43,138 nt of DNA from Cupriavidus basilensis. GTDB lineage: Bacteria > Pseudomonadota > Gammaproteobacteria > Burkholderiales > Burkholderiaceae. The first letter of the stretch is position 1. The number at the start of each line of letters is the position of its first letter. A program made the position numbers and the translations under genes. Of the stretch, positions 8,541 to 15,766 are shown one piece after another. The stretch lies in assembly GCF_029335485.1 (NCBI RefSeq), contig NZ_JARJLM010000430.1, positions 1 through 43,138 on the forward strand, in the 5' to 3' direction. A model generated the notes under the pieces. That model was not told the DNA's origin. It made no database searches and worked only from the letters and a program-made list of their open reading frames with translations.

Positions 8541-8846
8541 TCAGGCGCCCAGGCGGCGCATTTCGGCGAGGAAACGTGCTTCGGTCCAGGCCTGGCCATC
8601 GGCGCCCAGCAGGCCGGCCTGGTTGAACGCACGCACGATCTCTTCCGGATTCCTGGCGCCGGCTTCGAAGGCGGCTTCCAGGGCATCGCCGAGCGCGTCT
8701 TCGTAAGCGGTGGGGGCGGCGGCGCGGGTCTGCCACACGATGTTGCGCACCTTGCCCGGCTGCTCGATATGGCCCTTGCCGGCGACATTGTTCGGAGCCG
8801 GGCGCTCCCAGGGCGCCAGATTCGGGTTGTATGCGAGGTTCTCCAT
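8541..8846 (-). CDS. Small protein with recombinase-like helix-turn-helix segment
   Basis: This 101-residue protein has a Pro/Asn-rich N-terminus (about 1-40) and a helical C-terminal half (about 45-100). The C-terminal part contains a stretch like NQAGLLGADGQAWTEARFLAEMRRLG, which resembles the 'LNxxGxxxxxGxxWTxxxVxxxL' DNA-binding motif of serine recombinases. I recall small Burkholderiales proteins carrying this 'recombinase-like HTH' label, often beside Rieske oxygenases. No recombinase catalytic domain is present. It is the first gene of the operon, 104 bp before the oxygenase and about 50 bp after the palindrome at 8894. It may be a DNA-binding accessory regulator or a structural partner of the oxygenase. 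Confidence 0.75.
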   Translation of the reverse strand: MENLAYNPNLAPWERPAPNNVAGKGHIEQPGKVRNIVWQTRAAAPTAYEDALGDALEAAFEAGARNPEEIVRAFNQAGLLGADGQAWTEARFLAEMRRLGA

Positions 8847-8893
8847 TGCGCTGCTCCTTTGACCTTGTTGCCAGTCTGCCTATCGAGCGTTTT

Positions 8894-8909
8894 GTTTTAC
8901 CTATAAAAC
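8894..8909. promoter_or_regulatory. Candidate IclR operator, copy 1 (GTTTTA-CCTA-TAAAAC)
   Basis: An inverted repeat with 6-bp arms and a 4-nt centre lies 48 bp before the first gene of the minus-strand catabolic operon. The same architecture recurs at 10007 and 10367. The surrounding DNA is unusually AT-rich for this genome, as expected for a promoter. No convincing -35/-10 pair can be fixed. Assignment to the IclR protein at 5161-5991 is inferred from proximity. Confidence 0.55.
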
Positions 8910-9119
8910 GCTGATTTAAATATTGAACACAAACACCACTATAGGCAACGAAACTTCAAAAATAGATTGGGGTTTACCCCGGAGATATGCCGATGCGATG
9001 CGAAGTCGACTCGGGGCCGGGGCGGCGGAGGAAAGCCGGCCGGCCGATTCGCCGCTCAAGGTGCCGCTCAAGGCGCCGATCAAGGCGCTGCAGGGCTGCG
9101 GACCCGCCGCAGCCAGCCT

Positions 9120-10013
9120 TCAGATAGCGTACCCGGCGAGCCCGCTGCGAATCCAGCGCGCCACCGATCGGGCCTGCTCGACGTAGCAGGCATGGCCCGC
9201 GTCCGGGATCAGTTCGAAGGGCAAGCCAAAGCGCTCGGCCAGCGCTGCGCAGCCAGGCGGCGGCGTTACGACGTCCAGCGCACCGCAGCCGGCCCAGACG
9301 CTGACGCCCGGCGCCCGGCGCCCGAGGTAATCGTCAATGGCATCGCCGCACAGCATGGCCACCGCTTGCCGGTAACCGTCGGGATCCAGCCGCCGCATAT
9401 TCCAGCGCACCCACGCCTGCGCGTCGGCGCTGGCCGCCGCACTCAACAGGCGGCCCGGACCCCGCTCCGCCAGGCCTTCCACGCCCAGCGCCGCCAGCGC
9501 ATCGAGCCGCTGGCGCGCCACTTCCTGCGCCTTGCCTTCCTTGCCGGGGCCGCCGTAGCCCTGGGCCGGGCTGAGCAGCAGCAAGCGCGCGGGGAGCTGC
9601 GCCGGCCCGGCCTGCGCAATGTAGGCCGCGGCCATCAGCGCGCCCAGCGAATGCCCGACGATCACATCGGGCCGCAGGTCCAGCGCGTGCAGCAGTGCCT
9701 GCAGACGCTGCGCGTAATCGGCCGCGGTGGGCGCCGCGCCGGGCAAGGCTTGCGAATTGCCATAGCCGGGCGCGTCCCAGGCGATCACGCGGGCATCGGC
9801 CGCCAGCAGGCTCGCGCATGGCAGCCAGGAGGCCGCCCCCGAACTGATGCCGTGCAGCAGCACCACCAAGGGGCCACGGCCGCCGCCGCACCGGTAGGCC
9901 ATCTGCGCGCCGTCGGCACCGACGGCCACGCGCCGCTCGGTAAAGCCGCTATCCAGGGCACGGAGCAGTTCGGCGGTCGGCTGGGGCGGCATCGTCTGAT
10001 TGTTTTGTTTCAT
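9120..10013 (-). CDS. Alpha/beta-hydrolase
   Basis: The 297-residue product (start MKQNNQTMPPQ at 10013) has the oxyanion motif LLHG (52-55), the nucleophile elbow G-H-Ser122-L-G and a C-terminal His274 in DAGHACYV; the acid is likely the Asp in CGALDVV. It belongs to the esterase/C-C hydrolase/lactonase group. A start at TTG 10034 would add seven residues; neither has a clear Shine-Dalgarno. The ATG lies inside the second GTTTYA-N4-TRAAAC palindrome, so a bound repressor would block initiation directly. A 272-bp gap separates it from the downstream operon, which has its own palindrome, so it is probably a separate transcript of the same regulon. Confidence 0.88.
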   Translation of the reverse strand: MKQNNQTMPPQPTAELLRALDSGFTERRVAVGADGAQMAYRCGGGRGPLVVLLHGISSGAASWLPCASLLAADARVIAWDAPGYGNSQALPGAAPTAADYAQRLQALLHALDLRPDVIVGHSLGALMAAAYIAQAGPAQLPARLLLLSPAQGYGGPGKEGKAQEVARQRLDALAALGVEGLAERGPGRLLSAAASADAQAWVRWNMRRLDPDGYRQAVAMLCGDAIDDYLGRRAPGVSVWAGCGALDVVTPPPGCAALAERFGLPFELIPDAGHACYVEQARSVARWIRSGLAGYAI

Positions 10014-10022
10014 ATATGAAAC
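10007..10022. promoter_or_regulatory. Candidate IclR operator, copy 2 (GTTTCATATATGAAAC)
   Basis: This is a perfect 16-bp palindrome with the same 6-4-6 layout as the sites at 8894 and 10367. It covers the likely ATG (10011-10013) of the hydrolase gene. A degenerate relative with a centre one base shorter, GTTTGC-AAA-TAAAAC, lies just upstream at about 10027-10041. Confidence 0.55.
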
Positions 10023-10489
10023 TATGGTTTGCAAATAAAACCTAGGAAATATAGACCGGCTGCTCGCGGAAATTGATCCGGGTTAACCCCTTGCGAAAAA
10101 ATTCGCCGGCAACCCGTGCGCGACGGGCCGCCGGCCGCGCGCGGCCCTGGCTTTTCAGCCGCCCTTCCCTGGCAGCCAGCGCACGGGCGGCTCTCGGGGA
10201 ACCGGCGCCGCCTCGCTGGCTCCACGCGCGGTGCAGGTCTGGGCACCCAGGATCACCGCTGGCCCCCAGCCTGCCGTCGCGTACCCACATCACTAGGGAT
10301 TTCCCGCCCCTGTTTTTCACGAAACGAACAGCTATATTTTGCTCGTTGTTTCTTATGTAATCTGTTGTTTTATATATAAAACACAAGAGGCCGGCAAGTG
10401 CATGAACATGCGCCCTCCCGGCCCGAAACGGCCCCGCGAAGCCATGCGGCGCCCACTACACGAATGGCGGAAAAGAGAGGAATCGATAA
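10014..10489. other. Divergent intergenic region, hydrolase/porin
   Basis: These 476 bp contain no credible gene. They hold most of operator copy 2 at the left end, a 10-bp palindrome GGGTTAACCC at 10080-10089, a GC-rich middle without recognisable signals, and an AT-rich stretch from about 10310 that ends in operator copy 3 and should carry the porin promoter. Confidence 0.6.
10367..10382. promoter_or_regulatory. Candidate IclR operator, copy 3 (GTTTTATATATAAAAC)
   Basis: A perfect palindrome, 18 bp when the flanking T and A are included (10366-10383), 107 bp upstream of the porin start. It shares the GTTTYA-N4-TRAAAC design with the other two sites and would place the porin and Bug receptor in the same regulon as the oxygenase operon. 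Its TATA-rich centre could also overlap a -10 element. Confidence 0.55.
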
Positions 10490-11590
10490 ATGAAACCTGG
10501 ACGGATCGCACTGGCCGCACTGGCCGCGCTGGCAGCGATGCCCATGCTTGCCTCGGCCCAGTCGGTGACGCTGTATGGCGTCGTCGATACCGGCATCGAA
10601 TATGTGAACAACGTCGGCGCGGCCAAGGACAACCTGGTCCGCATGCCGAACCTGACGGGCACGGTGCCGTCGCGCTGGGGCATTCGCGGGACCGAGGACC
10701 TTGGTGGCGGGCTCAAGAGCCTGTTCGTGCTCGAATCCGGGTTCGGGCCGGATACCGGCGCGGCCAACCAGGGCGGCCGGCTGTTCGGCAGGCAGGCGCT
10801 GGTGGGCCTGTCCGGGCCTTGGGGCCAGATCGCCCTGGGCCGCCAGTACACCATGCTGTTCTGGGCAACGCTGGACCCGGACATCCTCGGGCCCAATGTG
10901 TACGGCTCAGGCTCGCTCGACAGCTACCTGCCGAACACCCGCGCCGACAACGCGATTTCGTACAAGGGCACCTTTGGCGGCGTGACGGTGGGCGCCACCT
11001 ATAGTTTCGGCCGCGACACCGTGAATGCAGGCCCGAGCCCGTCCGGCACCAACTGCGCCGGCGAGAATGCCGCCAACAGCACGCAATGCCGCGAATGGTC
11101 CGCACTGCTCCAGTACGACAACAAATGGTGGGGCGTGGGCGCGGCCTACGACTCGCTGCGCGGCGGCCCCGGTGCGTTCGGCGGCCTGACCAGCAGCAGC
11201 CTGTCCGACAACCGGCTTTCGCTCAACGGCTACATGCTGCTGTCCCGGACCAAGATCGGCGCGGGCGTGATCCGCCGCGACAACCAGGGCAGCACCACGC
11301 CGCGCAGCGAACTCTGGTACACCGGCCTGGCGTACGACATCACGCCGGCGTTCACGCTGGCCGGCCAGGTCTACTACCTCAAGTACCACAACAGCGACAA
11401 CAAGGCATTGCTGTACGCGCTGCGCGGCACCTACGCCTTCTCCAAGCGCACGTCCGTGTATGCCACGGCAGGCTTCATCGACAACGGCGGCCAGCTCGCC
11501 ATGTCGGTGAGCGGCGGCTCGCCGGGCTCCAACCCGCGGCCGGGCGGGTCGCAGCTGGGCGCGATGCTCGGCATCAAGCACACGTTCTGA
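10490..11590 (+). CDS. Gram-negative trimeric porin (OmpC/Porin_4 type)
   Basis: The 366-residue protein starts with a clear signal peptide (MKPGRIALAALAALAAMPML, cleavage after ASA at about 23). The mature protein begins QSVTLYGVVDTGIEYV, the standard first strand of betaproteobacterial 16-stranded porins, and ends GAMLGIKHTF with the terminal Phe needed for outer-membrane assembly. AGAGAGGAA precedes the ATG. It forms diffusion channels in the outer membrane. With the Bug receptor 99 bp downstream it forms an uptake pair, probably for the substrate of the divergent oxygenase operon; shared palindromes support this. The solute cannot be read from sequence. Confidence 0.93.
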   Translation: MKPGRIALAALAALAAMPMLASAQSVTLYGVVDTGIEYVNNVGAAKDNLVRMPNLTGTVPSRWGIRGTEDLGGGLKSLFVLESGFGPDTGAANQGGRLFGRQALVGLSGPWGQIALGRQYTMLFWATLDPDILGPNVYGSGSLDSYLPNTRADNAISYKGTFGGVTVGATYSFGRDTVNAGPSPSGTNCAGENAANSTQCREWSALLQYDNKWWGVGAAYDSLRGGPGAFGGLTSSSLSDNRLSLNGYMLLSRTKIGAGVIRRDNQGSTTPRSELWYTGLAYDITPAFTLAGQVYYLKYHNSDNKALLYALRGTYAFSKRTSVYATAGFIDNGGQLAMSVSGGSPGSNPRPGGSQLGAMLGIKHTF

Positions 11591-11689
11591 GCACCGGCGC
11601 ACCGGCGCGTCACCGCGCGGCACAAGCCGGGATGCCAGGCGCGCCGTGCGCCGCCTCCCGGCACGAAGTCAATCTGGAGGCATTTCTTC

Positions 11690-12673
11690 ATGAAGCTCGC
11701 AACCCGCAAACTGTTTGCCGCCTGCGCGGCCCTCGCCGCCATGGCGGCGGCAGGCGCCGCCTGCGCGCAGGCCTATCCCAACAAACCCGTGACGCTGGTG
11801 GTTGCCTATCCGGCCGGCGGCGACACCGACGTGCTCGCCCGCCTGCTTGCCGAAAAACTTGCCGCCCGGCTGCGCCAGTCCGTGCTGGTCGAAAACCGTA
11901 CTGGCGCGGCAGGAACGATCGGCAGCGCCTACGTCGCCAAGGCGGCGCCCGATGGCTATACCCTGCTGGTTGCGCCCAACACCGTCGCCATCGCGCCGCT
12001 GGTGCTAAGGAGCGGCACCGGCGCGAGCTACGACGTGCGCAACGACTTCACACCGGTTGCCCAGCTGGGCACCCAGTCGCTCTTCGTGGTGGTCAACAAG
12101 GGCACCGGCATCACGAAGCTGCCCGAGCTGGTCGCGCGCGCCAAGGCCGGCGGCGTGCAGGCCTATGCCAGCCCGGGCAATGGCTCGCCCATGCATATCC
12201 TTGGCGAGCTGTTCAACCGGGCCGCGGGCGTGAAGATCGCGCAGGTGCCCTATCGCGGCACCGCGCCGGCGGTGGTCGACGTGCTTGGCGGCCAGGTGCC
12301 GATGACCTACTCCACGCTCGGAGCGGTGGCGCAGTACATCGCGACCGGCGGCATCGTGCCGTTGGCCGTGGCGGACGGCAAGCGTTCGCCGTTCGCGCCG
12401 AACGTACCAACGCTTGCCGAACTCGGCTACAAGGATGTGGAAGTGGGTGCCTGGCAGGCGCTGCTGGCGCCGAAGGGCCTTTCGCCCGAACTGGTGAAGA
12501 CGCTCAACGGCCACGTCAACGACATCCTGAAGATGCCTGACGTGGTCGCGCGCATGGCCACCATCGCGGTCACGCCGGTGGGCGGCGAGCCTGCTGCGCT
12601 GGGCAGGCTGATCGCATCGGATTCGACGCGATACGCGAAAATCGTCAAGGAGTTTGGCATCCAGGCGGACTAA
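11690..12673 (+). CDS. Bug-family periplasmic receptor (tripartite tricarboxylate transporter type)
   Basis: This 327-residue protein has a signal peptide (MKLATRKLFAACAALAAM, cleavage near residue 26) followed by YPNKPVTLVVAYPAGGDTDV, the Bug/TctC signature with the ligand-binding AGG loop. The typical later block MHILGELFNRAAGVKIAQVPY is also present. CTGGAGG precedes the ATG. Bug proteins bind small carboxylates, amino acids or aromatic acids in the periplasm, often without a TctAB membrane partner nearby, as here. It sits behind the porin and probably shares its promoter. An acidic substrate for the pathway is therefore plausible, though inferred. Confidence 0.92.
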   Translation: MKLATRKLFAACAALAAMAAAGAACAQAYPNKPVTLVVAYPAGGDTDVLARLLAEKLAARLRQSVLVENRTGAAGTIGSAYVAKAAPDGYTLLVAPNTVAIAPLVLRSGTGASYDVRNDFTPVAQLGTQSLFVVVNKGTGITKLPELVARAKAGGVQAYASPGNGSPMHILGELFNRAAGVKIAQVPYRGTAPAVVDVLGGQVPMTYSTLGAVAQYIATGGIVPLAVADGKRSPFAPNVPTLAELGYKDVEVGAWQALLAPKGLSPELVKTLNGHVNDILKMPDVVARMATIAVTPVGGEPAALGRLIASDSTRYAKIVKEFGIQAD

Positions 12674-12730
12674 GCGAGCTGGCACGTGCATTGGGCGGGA
12701 GCCGGCCGCCTTGCCACGTTCTGGGCGCCC

Positions 12731-12757
12731 CCGCCCGCCGCCTGGTGCGGCGGGCGG
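12731..12757. terminator. GC-rich hairpin between convergent genes
   Basis: CCGCCCGCCGC (12731-12741) pairs perfectly with GCGGCGGGCGG (12747-12757) around a 5-nt loop. It lies between the Bug gene and the convergent OYE gene, where transcription should end from both sides. There is no U-tract, so it may be a processing or pausing hairpin rather than an intrinsic terminator. Confidence 0.45.
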
Positions 12758-12788
12758 AAAGAGCGCCGTGATCAGCAGCCGAAGCCGC

Positions 12789-13910
12789 CTATCGCTGCCC
12801 GAAGCTCGCGTCGATAAACAGATCCTTGTACTCGCGCGGCTGCGAGCGCCAGTATTGCTTCGGCGCATGCACCTGCGCGCCGAGCCTGGCCGCGGCATGC
12901 CAGGGCCAGCGCGGATCGTAGAGCATCGCGCGCGCCAGCGAGACCGCATCGGCTTCGCCGTTGGCAATGATGGCCTCCGCCTGCTCCGGCTCGGTGATCA
13001 GCCCCACCGCGAGGGTCGGCAAGCCGACCTCGGCCTTGACCCGCTGCGCATAAGGCACCTGGTAGCCCGGCCCCAGCTTGATGGCCTGGGCCGGCGAGAC
13101 GCCGCCGGTGGTGACATGGATCGCCGCGCAGCCGCGTGCCTCCAGCGCCTTCGACAGCGCCACCGTGCCCTCGATATCCCATCCGCCGGGCACCCAGTCG
13201 GTGGCGGAGATCCGCACCCACACAGGCTTGTCGGCGGGAAATGCCGAGCGCACCGCGTCGAACACTTCGAGCGGAAAGCGCATCCGGTTCGCCAGGCTGC
13301 CGCCATAGGCGTCATCGCGCTGGTTTGCCAGCGGCGACAGGAACTGATGCAGCAGGTAGCCATGGGCGGCATGGATCTCGATGCCGTCGAGCCCGAGACC
13401 CGCGGCGCGCCTGGCGGTGGCGACGAAGTCTTCCCTGATCCGCTCCATGCCCGCGCGATCCAGCGCCACCGGTACATCCTCGCCCTGCGCGTGCGGCAGC
13501 GCGGATGGCGCCACCGTCTTCCAGCCGTCCGGCTCGCCGGGACGGATCTGGCGGCCGCCTTCCCATGGCACGTGGCTTGAAGCCTTGCGCCCGGCATGCG
13601 AGACCTGTATCGCCAGCGCAATCGGCGAATGCGCCCTGGCGGCGGCAATCACCTTCGCCAGCGCGGCCTCGCTCGCATCCGAATAAAGGCCGAGGTCTCC
13701 CGGCGTGATGCGCCCTTCCGGCGAGACCGCCGACGCCTCGATGATCAGCAGCCCTGCGCCGGAAATCGCAAGCTGGCCGAGGTGGATCATGTGCCAGTCG
13801 CCGGCGCAGCCCTCTACGGCCGAATACTGGCACATCGGCGCGATGACGATGCGGTTCTCCAGCCGCAGCCGGCCGATCGAAAACGGTTGGAACAATTGGC
13901 TTTGACTCAT
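12789..13910 (-). CDS. NADH:flavin oxidoreductase, Old Yellow Enzyme family (YqjM-like)
   Basis: The chosen start at 13910 (MSQSQLFQPFSIGRLRLENR) has GGAG 8 nt upstream; an in-frame start at 13937 is less likely. The 373-residue FMN TIM-barrel has the YqjM-class N-terminal APMCQYSA with Cys27 and Tyr29, and the active-site/FMN segments HAAHGYLLHQFLSP and DAYGGSLANRMRF. OYEs reduce electron-poor C=C bonds with NAD(P)H. The gene lies downstream of a LysR gene on the same strand (224-bp gap) but probably has its own promoter, because a 21-bp inverted repeat lies 18 bp upstream at 13929-13949. It faces the Bug gene across a strong hairpin. The natural substrate is unknown. Confidence 0.93.
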   Translation of the reverse strand: MSQSQLFQPFSIGRLRLENRIVIAPMCQYSAVEGCAGDWHMIHLGQLAISGAGLLIIEASAVSPEGRITPGDLGLYSDASEAALAKVIAAARAHSPIALAIQVSHAGRKASSHVPWEGGRQIRPGEPDGWKTVAPSALPHAQGEDVPVALDRAGMERIREDFVATARRAAGLGLDGIEIHAAHGYLLHQFLSPLANQRDDAYGGSLANRMRFPLEVFDAVRSAFPADKPVWVRISATDWVPGGWDIEGTVALSKALEARGCAAIHVTTGGVSPAQAIKLGPGYQVPYAQRVKAEVGLPTLAVGLITEPEQAEAIIANGEADAVSLARAMLYDPRWPWHAAARLGAQVHAPKQYWRSQPREYKDLFIDASFGQR

Positions 13911-13928
13911 GGAGCGGCTCCGTGCTGT

Positions 13929-13949
13929 GCATGGCATGCGATGCCATGC
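13929..13949. promoter_or_regulatory. Inverted repeat upstream of the OYE gene
   Basis: GCATGGCAT (13929-13937) and ATGCCATGC (13941-13949) form 9-bp perfect arms around GCG, 18 bp before the OYE start. It could be a repressor operator or an mRNA leader hairpin. It uses the same ATGCC/GGCAT words as the LysR site at 14994-15028 but in the opposite order, so it is not obviously the same site. Confidence 0.4.
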
Positions 13950-14134
13950 GGGAAGAATGCGGTGCGGGGCACTTGCGCCGACCCCCGGATCCCGTTCATT
14001 CTAGAAGGCAGGCCTTCAATACGTGGCAACCGTCCGCGGCCTGCGCACGCTGGCAAGGACAAAGAACCGGATGACACAGGGGTGCCGCGGGCGCTGCATC
14101 GAATGCTCGGCAGCGAGGCGAAGCGGCAGGCCCG

Positions 14135-15004
14135 CTATCGCCCTCGCAGCAGGCCCTCGCGAATGAAGTCCCCGAATTCCCGTGCCGCCGGCTGTGCGCC
14201 ATGCCGGGGCAGGTGCAGGTTGATGGCGAAGCTGGGCAGTTCCGGCAGGCCGGAATCCGCGCCGAATATATCGAGGTCGGCCGGCACGGTGGACGCCAGC
14301 CATGCCGTGACCGCCAGGTCCATGCGCACCGTGGCCGTGGTTGCATCGATGTTGCCGTTCTCGAACACGGTGCGCCACGGCGTGCCGTGCTCGCTCAGGG
14401 CGGACAGCACCGCCGGGCGGAAAGCGCAGGTGTCGGCAACCATGGAGATGGGCAGCGGGCGTTTCAGGCGGGCCTTGCCCCCCTTGGCGCCAACCCAGAC
14501 CAGCCGTTCCACGCGCAGGCATTCGCCGTCGGAAGGGCCCACCGGCTCCTCGATCACCGCCAGGTCGACCTGGCCATCGGCGAGCGCGCGGGCAAGATCC
14601 GGCGAAGCGGCGCAACACAACGATATCTCCACCTGGGGATGGGCTTCCGAGTAGGCCTTAAGCACGGGGGCGAGACTGGTTCCGACCAGGTCATAGGGCA
14701 CCCCCAGGCGCACCTGGCCCGGCGCCGTGCCGGCAATCATCCCGGCCCAGATTTCGTCATTCAGGTGCAGCAGTTGCCTGGCTTTGCCCAGCAGGCGCTC
14801 ACCGGCGGGAGTCAGGCGCAGGCCGCCTCGCCCGCGCTCGAACAAGGCCGCGCCAAAATCGTCCTCCAGCCGCTTGATCTGCTGGCTGACGGCACCCTGG
14901 GTCAGATGTAGGGCATTCGCCGCCGCGGTCATGCTGGCATGTTCCGCGACAGCCACGAAGGTACGCACGATGCGGGTATCGAGATGACGGGTCATGCCTG
15001 GCAT
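14135..15004 (-). CDS. LysR-type transcriptional regulator
   Basis: The 289-residue product has the N-terminal LysR helix-turn-helix (about 5-65: RIVRTFVAVAEHASMTAAAN, LTQGAVSQQIKRLE) and a periplasmic-binding-protein-like effector domain. It is divergent from a LysE-type exporter, a common arrangement in which the LysR activates export of its ligand. Two in-frame ATGs (15004 and 14995) are possible and neither has a Shine-Dalgarno. Both fall within a duplicated palindrome at 14994-15028, so autoregulation by steric block is likely. Confidence 0.92.
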   Translation of the reverse strand: MPGMTRHLDTRIVRTFVAVAEHASMTAAANALHLTQGAVSQQIKRLEDDFGAALFERGRGGLRLTPAGERLLGKARQLLHLNDEIWAGMIAGTAPGQVRLGVPYDLVGTSLAPVLKAYSEAHPQVEISLCCAASPDLARALADGQVDLAVIEEPVGPSDGECLRVERLVWVGAKGGKARLKRPLPISMVADTCAFRPAVLSALSEHGTPWRTVFENGNIDATTATVRMDLAVTAWLASTVPADLDIFGADSGLPELPSFAINLHLPRHGAQPAAREFGDFIREGLLRGR

Positions 15005-15028
15005 TATATTTACTAATGCCAGGCATTA
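14994..15028. promoter_or_regulatory. Duplicated palindrome between divergent LysR and LysE genes
   Basis: A 13-bp arm ATGCCTGGCATTA (14994-15006) is repeated inverted as TAATGCCAGGCAT (15014-15026) after 7 nt. Each arm is itself a palindrome of the form ATGCC-W-GGCAT; the right one extends to a perfect 15-bp TAATGCCAGGCATTA (15014-15028). This tandem layout fits two dimers of the LysR regulator. It overlaps the LysR start codons. Confidence 0.6.
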
Positions 15029-15103
15029 TGAGAATTGCCTTTCCTAATGCAAGACGGCCCCCTACAGTTGGGCTCTCCCTGCACTCGCCCGCCCACGCCC
15101 GCC

Positions 15104-15700
15104 ATGCCTGACCCGGTTGCCCCGCTTGCCTTGTTCGCCATCGTGTCCACCATCACCCCTGGCGGCGCCACCACGCTGGCGACCGCTTCCGGGGCGCGTT
15201 TCGGCTTCCGCCGCTCGGTGCCGCTGATGGCCGGCATCGCCGTGGGCCTGGCCTCGCTCGCTGCCGCTGCGGCGATCGGACTGGCCGGTCTGCTACTTGC
15301 GGTACCTTCGCTGCGCACGGCGATGAATCTGGCCGGCTCCGCCTACCTGTTGTGGCTGGCGTGGCGGATCGCCCGAAGCGGATCGCCAAACCTGCAGGCT
15401 GAGCTGGCGGCGCCGACGCGCTTCTGGAGCGGCATGTGCCTGCTATGGCTGAACCCGAAGGGCTGGGCCATGGCGCTGGGGGCAGCCGCGTCCTTCGCGG
15501 CGCTGGCGAGCGGGCCGCTGCAGCTTGCCATCCTGCTTGGCTCGGCCCTCGGTTTCGCCGCCGCCGCATCGATGTCGCTCTGGTGCCTGGCCGGGCTGAT
15601 GCTTTCCCGGCTGCTGCGCACGGAGCGCCAGTGGCGCTGCCTGAATGCCTTGCTTGGACTGCTGCTGGCCGCCTCGATCATTCCCATGTGGATAACATGA
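15104..15700 (+). CDS. LysE-family exporter
   Basis: From ATG 15104 the product is 198 residues, near the family norm of about 205. It opens with PVAPLALFAIVSTITPGGAT, the usual first membrane helix with the ITPG motif. About six membrane segments are visible, with WLNPKGWAMALG in the middle, another family signature. In-frame starts at TTG 15035 and ATG 15047 would add a proline-rich leader unlike the family; no candidate has a good ribosome site. LysE/RhtB proteins export amino acids or related metabolites across the inner membrane. Control by the divergent LysR through the palindrome at 14994 is likely. The substrate is unknown. Confidence 0.85.
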   Translation: MPDPVAPLALFAIVSTITPGGATTLATASGARFGFRRSVPLMAGIAVGLASLAAAAAIGLAGLLLAVPSLRTAMNLAGSAYLLWLAWRIARSGSPNLQAELAAPTRFWSGMCLLWLNPKGWAMALGAAASFAALASGPLQLAILLGSALGFAAAASMSLWCLAGLMLSRLLRTERQWRCLNALLGLLLAASIIPMWIT

Positions 15701-15766
15701 CGAACCTGCCGGAAACCGCGGCCTTCGCGGAAACCGTGGACCTGCTGGCCGCGCTCGGCGACTGGC

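Noticed and set aside
10321-10330. GAAACGAACA shared by the porin upstream region and the glpS-glpR region (33104-33113)
   Set aside because: A single 10-bp match found by eye between two AT-richer intergenic regions is plausible by chance; there is no paired half-site at the porin.
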